Source of the DNA: JACJWR01 sp963842975
GTDB lineage: Bacteria; Actinomycetota; Actinomycetes; S36-B12; UBA10799
Assembly: GCA_963842975.1 (NCBI GenBank)
Contig: CAWJIH010000009.1
Span: 186,001 to 250,000 of the forward strand
Length of the DNA stretch: 64,000 bases
Direction: 5' to 3'
A model generated the notes under the pieces. The model made no database searches and was not told where the DNA came from. It was given only the letters and a program-made list of their open reading frames with translations. How positions within the stretch are numbered: position 1 is the stretch's first letter; each line of letters opens with the position of its first letter. Shown piece after piece: positions 24,296 to 32,958 of this stretch. The translations under genes were made by a program, and so were the position numbers.

Positions 24296-25981
24296 GTGGT
24301 CACCTCCCTCACGGGCGTAGGGGTGAGCCCTGGCGTGGGATACGGTCCGGCAGTGCCTGTCGTGGACACAGTGCCCGAGCCGCCGAGCGTTCCCGCCTCG
24401 GGCACCCCCGAGGCGGAATCCGACGCAGCGGTTGCCGCCTTGGAGGCGGTGGCCGCTGATCTCGGGCAACGGGCGGTCAGAGCCGGTGGTGAGGCCCAGC
24501 CGGTGCTGGAAGCACAGGCGATGATGGCTCGAGATCCATCTCTGGCCACCCAGATCACCGAGAAATGTGAGACGGGCGCAACGGCTGCCCGTGCCACGTT
24601 CGATGCCCTAGGTGCCTATGCGGACATGCTCGCGGCCTCCGGTAGCGACTACCTCGCTGGCCGGGTCGCGGATCTCCACGACATCCGGGCGCGGGCGGTG
24701 GCTGTGCTGCTCAACGTGCCGCCACCGGGCATTCCCGACCTCACCGAACCTTCGGTTTTGGTTGCTCGGGACCTTGCCCCAGCCGACACGGCACTGCTCG
24801 ACAAGGACCTCGTCCTAGCTTTCGTCACCACCGAAGGCGGCCCGACGTCGCACACCTCCATTCTGGCGCGCAACTTCGGCATCCCGGCCGTGGTCGGTTG
24901 CCCAGGGGCCACCGATGTCGTTCCCGGCACCCAACTTCTCGTTGACGGGGCCAACGGCACCGTGGAGATAAACCCGGCCAAGATTCACGTGGATGCGGCG
25001 CTGGCGAAGGACGCCAAACGGCGCGCCGCGCTGGAAGGCTCCGGTACCGGCCCTGGGAAGACCGCGGATGGCTACGCCGTACCGCTGCTTGCCAATATCG
25101 GCGGGCCAGAGGATGTTGATGCGGCTGTGGCCGCTGGCGCCGAGGGAGTGGGACTGTTCCGCACTGAACTGTGCTTCCTGGATCGCACCGAGGCTCCCAG
25201 TGAGGCCGAACAAGTCACCATCTATTCAGCGGTGATGACCGGTTTCGAGGGCAAGAAGGTGGTGGTTCGCACACTTGACGCTGGTGCGGATAAGCCCCTG
25301 CCATTCATGCCCTTCAACGAGGAGCCGAACCCGGCGCTGGGTGTGCGTGGTTTGCGCATCAGCATGCAGGCGCCAGAGATCTTGTCGACCCAGCTGACGG
25401 CGCTGCGCAAGAGCGCCGACGCGACAGGGGCCGAGCTTTGGGTGATGGCACCGATGGTGGCAGATATGTCCGAGGCCGCTTGGTTCCGCAGTCAGTGCCA
25501 TCGAGCCGGTCTTGCCGGACCGATCGGGGTGATGATTGAGATCCCCGCAGCAGCACTGCGCGCCCAGCAACTGAGCACGGTCGCGGAGTTCTTCTCCATC
25601 GGATCAAACGACCTCACCCAGTACACCTTTGCGGCTGACCGCCAGGTGGGTGCGGTGGCACGGCTGCAAGAGGCGTGGCAGCCCGCACTGCTCGACCTCA
25701 TTGCCATCAGCGCAGAAGGCGCGGCGGCCAATGAAACGCCCTGCGGGGTGTGCGGCGAAGCCGCGGGTGATCCCGTGCTTGCCTGCGTCCTGGTCGGGCT
25801 GGGTGTCACCTCGCTGTCCATGAGCCCGGGCTCGATCGCGGCGGTGCGGACCGCTCTCGGTGCGCACTCACTGGACCAGTGCCAGGCTGCGGCCGTGGCG
25901 GCGCGGGCAGCGGTATCCGCTTCAGCGGCTCGCGAAGCTGCGCGGACCTACCTGTCGGAGATGGACGCTCTCGGCATGTGA
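24296..25981 (+). CDS. ptsI: PTS Enzyme I (phosphoenolpyruvate-protein phosphotransferase)
   Basis: 561-residue Enzyme I that autophosphorylates from PEP and phosphorylates HPr. GTG 24296 lies five bases after GGAGGAG; the alternative GTG 24290 is too close to it. The phosphohistidine is in TTEGGPTSHTSILARNFG. The PEP-binding C-terminal barrel shows GVGLFRTELCFLDR, GANDLTQYTFAADR in variant form as GSNDLTQYTFAADR, and the active cysteine in CGVCGEAAGDP. It forms an operon crr-ptsH-ptsI that ends at a strong terminator before the EIICB gene, so the general PTS proteins can be made independently of the sugar permease. Confidence 0.96.
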   Translation: MVTSLTGVGVSPGVGYGPAVPVVDTVPEPPSVPASGTPEAESDAAVAALEAVAADLGQRAVRAGGEAQPVLEAQAMMARDPSLATQITEKCETGATAARATFDALGAYADMLAASGSDYLAGRVADLHDIRARAVAVLLNVPPPGIPDLTEPSVLVARDLAPADTALLDKDLVLAFVTTEGGPTSHTSILARNFGIPAVVGCPGATDVVPGTQLLVDGANGTVEINPAKIHVDAALAKDAKRRAALEGSGTGPGKTADGYAVPLLANIGGPEDVDAAVAAGAEGVGLFRTELCFLDRTEAPSEAEQVTIYSAVMTGFEGKKVVVRTLDAGADKPLPFMPFNEEPNPALGVRGLRISMQAPEILSTQLTALRKSADATGAELWVMAPMVADMSEAAWFRSQCHRAGLAGPIGVMIEIPAAALRAQQLSTVAEFFSIGSNDLTQYTFAADRQVGAVARLQEAWQPALLDLIAISAEGAAANETPCGVCGEAAGDPVLACVLVGLGVTSLSMSPGSIAAVRTALGAHSLDQCQAAAVAARAAVSASAAREAARTYLSEMDALGM

Positions 25982-25988
25982 ACCACAC

Positions 25989-26045
25989 AAATGCACTGGT
26001 CCGGCTCGTCGCAGCACCTGCTGAGCCGGACCAGTGCATTTCTTG
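25989..26045 (+). terminator. Rho-independent terminator after ptsI
   Basis: A perfect 19-bp stem (arms AAATGCACTGGTCCGGCTC at 25989-26007 and its complement at 26023-26041) with a 15-base loop, followed by TTCTTGTG. It starts eight bases after the ptsI stop codon and separates the general PTS operon from nagE. Confidence 0.88.
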
Positions 26046-26245
26046 TGCGACGGAACCCGAATCGACAGGTTCCACAGCACCTCGCGAACTGCAAATACCC
26101 CGCCCGTAATCAGTGCGCAGCAACAGGTTTGACGGACTTTTTACGTTGACGCCACATACCCACCCGAGCGGTGCTACTTTCCTGTTACTCACAGCCATGC
26201 GGTCGCGGAACGCATGCCCGTTTCCGCGCGACGAGGAGAATCCCG

Positions 26246-27832
26246 ATGACAGACACCGAAACCAAAGAGCAGCCCGCTAAATCTTCCGGCGGCGGCTTCC
26301 AGTTCCCTGGGTTTGCCACCCTGCAGCGGCTCGGCAAGAGCCTCATGCTCCCCATTGCGGTGCTGCCAGCAGCGGGCATCTTGCTCCGGCTTGGCCAGCC
26401 GGACCTGTTGGGCAAAATCACGGCGCCGGTCATTGGACCCTTCTTCGAGGCAATGAGTGCAGCCGGAGGGGAGATCTTCGCCCAACTGCCGCTGCTGTTC
26501 GCTGTCGGTGTTGCAATCGGCTTCGCCAAGAAGTCCGAAGGTGCAACGGCCATGGCCGCGGTCGTCGGCTACGTTGCGATGGCGGGTGTCTTCAAGGCCA
26601 TGTCGCCGGTGGTGCTCGCGGGCGAAGTGGACTCCGGCGGCGAACAGCTGATGATCAACTACTCAGTCTTGGGTGGAATCCTGATCGGCTTGATCACAGC
26701 CAAACTCTGGGATCGATACCACACAATCCAGCTACCAACGTATCTAGGCTTCTTCGGCGGCCGGCGTTTCGTGCCGATTGCCGTCTCGCTGGCTGCGCTG
26801 ATCGTCGGCTTCGCGCTGTCGTACTTCTACCCGATCTTCAACGCCGGACTTACCGGGTTGGGTGAATTCATCGCCGCCAGTGGCGCGCTTGGGGCAGGCC
26901 TCTACGGTTTCGCCAACCGGATGTTGATCCCCATCGGACTGCACCACATTCTGAACTCATTCATCTGGTTCATCTACGGTTCCTACACCACCGCCGATGG
27001 CACCATCGTGACCGGCGAACTGACCCGCTTCGCGAACGGCGACCCGACCGCCGGGCGCTTGACCTCTGGCTTCTACCCAGTGCTCATGTTCGGACTTCCT
27101 GCGGCCGCTCTGGCGATGATCCAAGAGGCCAAGGCGAACCAGAAGAAGATCGCGATCGGTATCCTCGGCGCCGCCGGTCTTACCGCCTTTATCACTGGTG
27201 TCACCGAACCGCTTGAGTTCGCCTTCATGTTCGTGGCGTTCCCGCTGTACATCATCCACGCATTGCTCACGGGTGTGTCCATGGCGGTTGCCTACAGCCT
27301 TGACATTCACCTTGGCTTCTCGTTCTCGGCTGGCCTCATCGACCTCTTGCTCTATGGCACTGCACCTGCGGCTAAGAACGTGCCATTGCTGATCGTCATG
27401 GGCGTCGTCATGTTCGTTCTCTACTACGTACTGTTCCGATTTGCCATCAGGGCCTGGAACCTGCGGACCCCAGGCCGTGAGGACGACGCCGAAGCCGCGG
27501 CTGAAGAGCGCGCCAACACTGCTGACGAACTGGAGTCGTCGACCGTGGGTGTTGGGCCACCTTCTGGAGGTGCAGCCACGAAGGCTGCCACCGGAGAGCT
27601 CACCGTCGCCGCGCAAGTCCTGGCAGCATTTGGCGGGCAAGAGAACCTTGAACACGTTGACGCCTGCATCACTCGACTCCGCATGGAAGTCAAGGACAAG
27701 AGCAAAGTCGACCAGGCGGCCCTGAAGCGGCTAGGCGCAGCTGGGGTGATCGAAGTGGGCAATAACGTGCAAGCCATCTTCGGCACCAAGGCGGAGACGC
27801 TCAAGGGCGAGATTCTCGACATCATGGATTGA
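26246..27832 (+). CDS. nagE: PTS N-acetylglucosamine-specific EIICB component
   Basis: 528-residue membrane permease that imports N-acetylglucosamine and phosphorylates it. ATG 26246 has GAGGAG seven bases upstream. The IIC domain (residues ~20-400) has about ten helices, with GLHHILNSFIWFIYG and the substrate-site GVTEPLEFAFMFVAFP. An acidic Ala/Glu linker joins it to a C-terminal IIB domain whose phosphocysteine is C474 in DACITRLRMEV. There is no IIA domain, so phosphate must come from the upstream Crr. Placement directly before nagB and nagA supports GlcNAc rather than glucose as the substrate. I see no DasR-type operator in the 200 bp upstream. Confidence 0.93.
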   Translation: MTDTETKEQPAKSSGGGFQFPGFATLQRLGKSLMLPIAVLPAAGILLRLGQPDLLGKITAPVIGPFFEAMSAAGGEIFAQLPLLFAVGVAIGFAKKSEGATAMAAVVGYVAMAGVFKAMSPVVLAGEVDSGGEQLMINYSVLGGILIGLITAKLWDRYHTIQLPTYLGFFGGRRFVPIAVSLAALIVGFALSYFYPIFNAGLTGLGEFIAASGALGAGLYGFANRMLIPIGLHHILNSFIWFIYGSYTTADGTIVTGELTRFANGDPTAGRLTSGFYPVLMFGLPAAALAMIQEAKANQKKIAIGILGAAGLTAFITGVTEPLEFAFMFVAFPLYIIHALLTGVSMAVAYSLDIHLGFSFSAGLIDLLLYGTAPAAKNVPLLIVMGVVMFVLYYVLFRFAIRAWNLRTPGREDDAEAAAEERANTADELESSTVGVGPPSGGAATKAATGELTVAAQVLAAFGGQENLEHVDACITRLRMEVKDKSKVDQAALKRLGAAGVIEVGNNVQAIFGTKAETLKGEILDIMD

Positions 27833-27835
27833 TCG

Positions 27836-27868
27836 GGTGGGTTCTTCGCCTCAGGCGAAGAACCCACC
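27836..27868 (+). other. Intercistronic hairpin between nagE and nagB
   Basis: A perfect 15-bp stem, GGTGGGTTCTTCGCC paired with GGCGAAGAACCCACC, closed by a three-base TCA loop, starting directly after the nagE stop. No T-run follows. It may stabilise the 3' end of nagE mRNA or partly terminate transcription, lowering nagB output relative to the permease. Confidence 0.6.
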
Positions 27869-27909
27869 GGAAGCAACGCCCACCGACGTGCAACATAAGG
27901 AGATGTGAC

Positions 27910-28695
27910 GTGGAAGTCGTCATTGTGGAAACCCCCGAGGACGGCGCGGCGATTGCTGCTGCGGCTATCAGCGAACTGCTGGGGGCCAAGCCGGCAGCCG
28001 TCCTCGGCCTGGCGACCGGGAGTACCCCCCTAGGCGTGTATGACGCATTGGTGCGCATGCACGAGCAGGATGGTCTGTCGTTCGCGTCAGCGCGGGGTTT
28101 CGCCCTGGACGAGTACGTGGGGCTTCCTGACGACCACCCGGAGAGTTATCGCGCGGTGCTGCAGCGGGAGATCGTCGGACGGGTGGATTTCGCGCCGGGC
28201 TCGGTGCGAACCCCCGACGGATGGGCGACGAATCTGCCCGCGGCCTGTGCCGACTACGAGCAGGCGATCGCGGAGGCTGGCGGTGTCGATCTCCAGATTT
28301 TGGGGATCGGCACCGATGGGCACATCGGTTTCAATGAGCCCTCCTCCTCACTGGCCTCACCCACCCGGGTCAAGACCTTGACCCGGGAGACGCGGGAGGA
28401 CAACGCCCGATTCTTCGACGGCGACATGGAAGCGGTGCCCAAGCACGTCTTGACCCAAGGGATTGGCACGATCCTGCGGGCACGGCACCTGGTGCTGCTC
28501 GCGTGGGGTGAAAACAAGGCCGACGCAGTGGCGAAGACCGTAGAGGGTCCGGTGTGTTCGATGATGCCCGCTTCGGCGCTGCAATTGCACCCACACGCCA
28601 CGATCATCGTCGACGAGGCTGCGGCCGCAAATCTCGCCCAGGCGGACTACTACCGCTACGTCTACGAGAACAAGCCCGCCTGGCAGGGGATCTAG
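27910..28695 (+). CDS. nagB: Glucosamine-6-phosphate deaminase
   Basis: 261-residue enzyme that converts glucosamine-6-phosphate to fructose-6-phosphate and ammonia, feeding amino sugar into glycolysis. GTG 27910 follows AAGGAG by seven bases. Active-site blocks are ATGSTPLGVYDALV (phosphate site), GFALDEYVGL (the proton-abstracting Asp) and ILGIGTDGHIGFNEP (the ring-opening Asp/His/Glu set). It is downstream of nagE on the same strand and converges on nagA with a 27-bp gap. Cytosolic; length and motifs are fully normal. Confidence 0.96.
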   Translation: MEVVIVETPEDGAAIAAAAISELLGAKPAAVLGLATGSTPLGVYDALVRMHEQDGLSFASARGFALDEYVGLPDDHPESYRAVLQREIVGRVDFAPGSVRTPDGWATNLPAACADYEQAIAEAGGVDLQILGIGTDGHIGFNEPSSSLASPTRVKTLTRETREDNARFFDGDMEAVPKHVLTQGIGTILRARHLVLLAWGENKADAVAKTVEGPVCSMMPASALQLHPHATIIVDEAAAANLAQADYYRYVYENKPAWQGI

Positions 28696-28722
28696 GCTGT
28701 AGGCCAGATCGGCCAGTCGAGG

Positions 28723-29850
28723 TCAGATCACCCAGCCGCCGGCTCGCATCACCCGACGCACTGCAAGGTCTTGGTCAAGCACCACGAGGTCGGCTCGCAA
28801 ACCGGCGGCCACTCGGCCGCGGTCGGAGAGGCCCATCGCGCGGGCCGGGGTTGCCGACAGCATGCGTGATGCGGAGGGGAGGTCCTGGCCGCAGTTGTTG
28901 ACGAGATTTGCCAGGGCATTGTCGAGCGTCAAAACGCTGCCAGCCAAGGCACCGTCAGAAGTGAGGCGGGCCTGGCCGTCCTTGACGTCTACATCGAGTT
29001 GACCGATCTTGTAGCGTCCCTCCGCAGCGCCGGCCGCCCCCATCGCGTCGGTCACCGCCGCGACCCGGTCTGGGCCCACGTGGTCGATGACGAATCGCAC
29101 GATCTCGGGGTGCAGGTGGACCCCGTCGATGATGAGTTCACACACCACCCGAGAGTCGTCCATGAGGGCGAACACCGGGCCCGGCTCACGCTTCTGCAAC
29201 GCCGGCATCCGGTTGAGCAGGTGGGTGGCGACGGTCGAACCGGCATCGATGGCGGCCCGGGTGATGTCCAGGTCGGCTTCGGTGTGGCCGATGGCGACCA
29301 CGACGCCAGCGTCAACGAACTGTTCGGTGGCGGCGATCCCGCCAGTGAGTTCGGGGGCCAAGGTCACCATGATGATGTCGGCTGCGGCCGCGGTCAGGAT
29401 GGTGTCGACCTCGGCCGGGTCGGGTGCGCGCAGCAGATTGATGTCGTGCGCCCCGCACTCCTTCGGGCTGATCCACGGACCTTCGAGGTGCACCCCGGCG
29501 ATCGTGCCGTCGTCGACCATCGGGTGCAGCGACTCGAGCTGGGAAAGCAGATCCGCGGTGGTTGCGGTCACCAAACTGGCCACGATTGTGGTGGTGCCGT
29601 GCGCCAGATGAGCCGCGGCCGCGGTGCGGATCTGATCAGCATCCCCGGAGAAGAAGTCGCCCTGGCCGCCGCCGTGACAGTGCTGGTCGACGAAGCCCGC
29701 CATCACGATGGACCCCGCCAGGTCTGTCGAGTCCGCAGGTGCAAGTCCCTGACGCACCCCCACGATGCGGTCATCGTCGATCGTGATGACCGCGTTGTTG
29801 AGTACCTCCCGGTCGGTGACCAGAGTTGCTCCGCTGAGAACCGTTGCCAT
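28723..29850 (-). CDS. nagA: N-acetylglucosamine-6-phosphate deacetylase
   Basis: 375-residue amidohydrolase that removes acetate from GlcNAc-6-phosphate, the step before NagB. ATG 29850 follows GGGAG. Metal-site and substrate motifs: VDQHCHGGGQGDFF, HLEGPWISPKECGAHD with the metal-binding Glu, VVAIGHTEAD, STVATHLLNRM and the catalytic Asp in AVTDAMGAAG. It is unusual that nagA is on the strand opposite nagE-nagB rather than in the same operon, so the two transcripts converge and need separate control. It is divergent from the secreted GH18 gene, with a 220-bp shared upstream region. Confidence 0.95.
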   Translation of the reverse strand: MATVLSGATLVTDREVLNNAVITIDDDRIVGVRQGLAPADSTDLAGSIVMAGFVDQHCHGGGQGDFFSGDADQIRTAAAAHLAHGTTTIVASLVTATTADLLSQLESLHPMVDDGTIAGVHLEGPWISPKECGAHDINLLRAPDPAEVDTILTAAAADIIMVTLAPELTGGIAATEQFVDAGVVVAIGHTEADLDITRAAIDAGSTVATHLLNRMPALQKREPGPVFALMDDSRVVCELIIDGVHLHPEIVRFVIDHVGPDRVAAVTDAMGAAGAAEGRYKIGQLDVDVKDGQARLTSDGALAGSVLTLDNALANLVNNCGQDLPSASRMLSATPARAMGLSDRGRVAAGLRADLVVLDQDLAVRRVMRAGGWVI

Positions 29851-30071
29851 TGTCTTGACTCCCTGTTGCCTCGGAATGCCTACTCCGCACCCTAGAAGAT
29901 CCCGAGTGCCGTTGACCGGTCGAATGGCCAGGCTGGGTGCCAACGTCAAGCCGGATAGCCGAGAAGCCGATCACACGTGTGGATGGGCCGCGCCGTCTGG
30001 CGAGCCCGAGGTGTCACCATTGGAGTGTTGCGCCCAGATTGGTGCAACGCGCGATAGGAGGCGGCGTGGCC

Positions 30072-31976
30072 ATGGGTCTTGGTTCACGGCCGGTGCGTGG
30101 GGTACGCCCTGCCCGGCGGATTCGTGCTGCTGGCGGCGCCGTCGTCGCCGCGCTGGCAGTGGGAGCCGGGGTGTTGGCACCAACGAGCCCGGCCGCAGCC
30201 GACCCGGGCGTCGGCCAACCACTGCTCACCGGTTGGCTGCCCTACTGGACCACGTCGACCAGCATCGGGGCCTATACCGCCAACGCTGATCTGTTCACGG
30301 ACATCAGCCCGTTCTGGTTCGACGCCCGAGCCGGGGCCACACCTGGTTCGGTCACCATCGTGGGCCAGCCCATCGGCCAGCCCACCAGCACCGCGATGGC
30401 CTCGTTGCGGGCTGCGGGCAAAAAGGTCATTCCGTCGATCACCGACGGCACCCCCCGCGGCTACCTGGCATCCGTGCTGGCCGACCCTTCGACTCGTGCC
30501 CAGCATGTGGAGCAACTGCTCAACCTGGCGCTGTCCGGCGGGTACGACGGGATCGACCTCGACTACGAAGGCTTCGCGTTCGCCGACGGCTCGTCGACCT
30601 GGGCGGCCACGAAACCCAATTGGGCAGCCTTCGTGACCGAACTTGCCGAACGATTCCATGCCAACGGTTTGGTGGTCACCGCGGCGGTACCCACGAGCGC
30701 CTACTGGGTGTACGACTTTCCGACCCTGGGTGCGGTGCTCGATGGGGTGCGGGTGATGACCTACGACTACTCAGTGGCGCGTCCCGGGCCGGTGGCACCG
30801 TTGGATTGGGTTCGACGTGAGACGCAGACGATGCGCCAGATGATCCCGTCCGAGAAGCTCATCATGGGTATCCCGGAATACGGTCGCGATTGGGTTCGGC
30901 GAACAGCGACCGACGAGTACGACATCACCTTGCCCGACGGGCGCCCCGGAACCATCGAGGATTGTCCAACTGGCACCTCCTTTACCACCCGGACCGTGCT
31001 TGCCCGGGACACCTTCACCATCACCGCGAAACCCGGCGCGACGGTCACTCGCAATCCGGTGTTCGACGAGGTACAGGTGCGCTACTCCGAAACCATCACC
31101 GGTGGCGGCAAGACCTGCGTGGTGAAACGAGAGGCGTGGTTGGCAGATCCGCAAAGCGTGGACTCGAGACTCCGCGCCGTGATTGCAGCTGGCGCCTCTG
31201 GCGCGGCCCTGTGGACCGTGGGCGCGGAGCATCCCGCGCAGTGGGACGCACTTCGCTACTTCACAGCCACGCGTGGGGCCATCTACTGGTCGCCGCTGAC
31301 CACAGGGCCGTATGCGGTCTACGGCGGCATCTTGAGCCGCTATACGGCATTGGGCCGGGAAAACTCGGTGCTAGGACTTCCCACCAGCGGCGAAATCCCT
31401 GGTCAGGTTGCTGGCTCCCGGCTCAACACGTTTCAGGGTGGGCGGATCTACTGGTCGCCGAGCACCGGAGCCAACGAGGTGTACGGCGCGATCATGTGGC
31501 GCTATTCGACGTTGGGATTGGAATCGTCGCAGCTTGGGCTGCCGCGGACCGGAGAGTTGGCCGGCAGAGTCCCGGGCAGCAGACTCAATATCTTTCAGGG
31601 CGGCGGGATCTACTGGTCGCCCACCACCGGCGCGCACGAGGTGTACGGCGGAATTTTCATGCGCTACTGGTTGCTCGGTGCCGAATCGTCACCCTTGGGT
31701 CTGCCCACCAGCGGGGAGCGGCCCGGCATGGTTCCGGGTAGCCGGGTCAACACCTTCCAGCGGGGTGCGGTTTATTGGTCGCCCACCACTGGGGCGCACG
31801 ATGTGTACGGTGGGATCTACCTGACCTACCTGCGAATGGGAGGGGAAACGTCTCGCCTCGGCCTGCCCATCACCGGTGAGCAAGCAGGCCCGGTGGCGGG
31901 TTGGCGAGTGTCGAACTTCCAGCGCGGTGCAATCTACTGGTCGCCGAGCTATGGGACGTGGGTGGTGTACCGCTGA
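30072..31976 (+). CDS. Secreted GH18 glycoside hydrolase with C-terminal LGFP repeats
   Basis: 634-residue exported protein (ATG 30072; GTG 30066 also possible). A basic n-region, the hydrophobic AVVAALAVGAGVLAP and an AAA-D cleavage site near residue 43 form a Sec signal peptide. The GH18 barrel has the catalytic GYDGIDLDYEGFAF near residue 160, whose Glu is the acid, followed by VRVMTYDYS. Residues ~402-634 hold four complete LGFP-type repeats plus a fifth partial one, which in actinobacteria attach proteins to the cell envelope. It may cleave chitin, peptidoglycan or another GlcNAc polymer. Its position next to nagE, nagB and nagA suggests it releases GlcNAc for the PTS. Confidence 0.88.
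   Translation: MGLGSRPVRGVRPARRIRAAGGAVVAALAVGAGVLAPTSPAAADPGVGQPLLTGWLPYWTTSTSIGAYTANADLFTDISPFWFDARAGATPGSVTIVGQPIGQPTSTAMASLRAAGKKVIPSITDGTPRGYLASVLADPSTRAQHVEQLLNLALSGGYDGIDLDYEGFAFADGSSTWAATKPNWAAFVTELAERFHANGLVVTAAVPTSAYWVYDFPTLGAVLDGVRVMTYDYSVARPGPVAPLDWVRRETQTMRQMIPSEKLIMGIPEYGRDWVRRTATDEYDITLPDGRPGTIEDCPTGTSFTTRTVLARDTFTITAKPGATVTRNPVFDEVQVRYSETITGGGKTCVVKREAWLADPQSVDSRLRAVIAAGASGAALWTVGAEHPAQWDALRYFTATRGAIYWSPLTTGPYAVYGGILSRYTALGRENSVLGLPTSGEIPGQVAGSRLNTFQGGRIYWSPSTGANEVYGAIMWRYSTLGLESSQLGLPRTGELAGRVPGSRLNIFQGGGIYWSPTTGAHEVYGGIFMRYWLLGAESSPLGLPTSGERPGMVPGSRVNTFQRGAVYWSPTTGAHDVYGGIYLTYLRMGGETSRLGLPITGEQAGPVAGWRVSNFQRGAIYWSPSYGTWVVYR
31275..31973 (+). repeat. LGFP tandem repeats in the GH18 protein
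   Basis: Five copies of the YWSP-x-TG...VYGGI...LGLPTSGE...G-SR...FQ pattern, about 54 residues each, the last one truncated after VVYR. The copies share most core positions but have diverged at the DNA level, so they are an old amplification and not a recent tandem duplication. Confidence 0.85.
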
Positions 31977-31980
31977 TCGC

Positions 31981-32919
31981 CTAGGGCACTTCGGAGCCGG
32001 TGGACGCCGCGAGCAGGGCGAACCAATCCTGACGGTCGAGAGTCACCTGAGTGGCCGCCGCCGCATCACGCAGGCCCTCGGGGCGCGAGCTGCTGACCAC
32101 TGGGATCGGCTGTGCTGGCTCGGCGAGTAGCCACGCCAATGCCAGCGTTGCCAGCGGAACTGAGTAGTCGCCGGCGATGGCCTCGGCGGTGCTTCGGATG
32201 TGCGCCGAATGTGGGTCGTCTTCGGTGAACAAGCGTCCGCCTCCCAGCGGCGACCACAGCATCGGTCGGATTCGTAGCTGCTGGCAACGGTCGAAGGTGC
32301 CGTCGAATAGTGGAGCGGTGTGGAGCAGCGAATGCTCGACTTGGTTGGTCACCAACCTGGTTCGGCTGGCCAACAGGTCCATTTGCGTCACACCGAAATT
32401 CGACACGCCGAATGCGCGAACTTTGCCCGCCGCCCGGAGACCGTCGAACACTGCGGCGACCTCATCGGCGTCCATCAGCGGATCGGGCCGATGCAGGAGC
32501 AGCACGTCGATGTGGTCGGTGTGCAGGTCGCGCAGTTGGGCGTCGACGCTGGCCGCGAGGTAGCCGGCAGTGGTGTCGTAGTGCTTCACCCGGTGGGTCG
32601 GTCGGCTGTCACTGAGCAGGGCGATATCGCACTTGGTGACGATCTGGATCTGGTCGCGCAGCGCGGGTTCGGCTAGCAAGGCTTCGCCGAACAGGGCGTT
32701 CACACCGTAGTTGCCGTAGATGTCGGCATGGTCAAAGGTGGTGAGGCCGAGGTCAAGACATTGGGTGATCCAGCGTCGTACCTCGCGTGGGCCCCATCCC
32801 CAATCGAGGAGCCGCCAGCAGCCGACGGCGATATCGGATATCACCAGTTCGGCATGGTCCGGCGGGCCTGGATCGGCGGTGGGGAGGGGCTGCGTGGTGT
32901 TGGCTGGCGGCGCTGTCAT
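31981..32919 (-). CDS. Aldo/keto reductase
   Basis: 312-residue NADPH-dependent oxidoreductase, start ATG 32919. The AKR tetrad is recognisable: Asp/Tyr in FDHADIYGNYGVN, Lys in QIVTKCDI, and His in HIDVLLLHRPDP. The cofactor segments FGVSNFGV and PLGGGRLF follow. The family reduces sugar or other aldehydes; YdhF-like members are the closest in layout. It lies five bases after the convergent GH18 gene and is divergent from plsC, with only 39 bp between the start codons. The substrate is unknown. Confidence 0.9.
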   Translation of the reverse strand: MTAPPANTTQPLPTADPGPPDHAELVISDIAVGCWRLLDWGWGPREVRRWITQCLDLGLTTFDHADIYGNYGVNALFGEALLAEPALRDQIQIVTKCDIALLSDSRPTHRVKHYDTTAGYLAASVDAQLRDLHTDHIDVLLLHRPDPLMDADEVAAVFDGLRAAGKVRAFGVSNFGVTQMDLLASRTRLVTNQVEHSLLHTAPLFDGTFDRCQQLRIRPMLWSPLGGGRLFTEDDPHSAHIRSTAEAIAGDYSVPLATLALAWLLAEPAQPIPVVSSSRPEGLRDAAAATQVTLDRQDWFALLAASTGSEVP

Positions 32920-32958
32920 GACCGTGATCGTGACACACATTGGCGCTAGGCTGCTCGG

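Noticed and set aside
25982..26245. Search for a DasR-type operator before nagE
   Set aside because: No ACTGGTCTAGACCACT-like site is present. The nearby ACTGGTCCGG belongs to the terminator stem.
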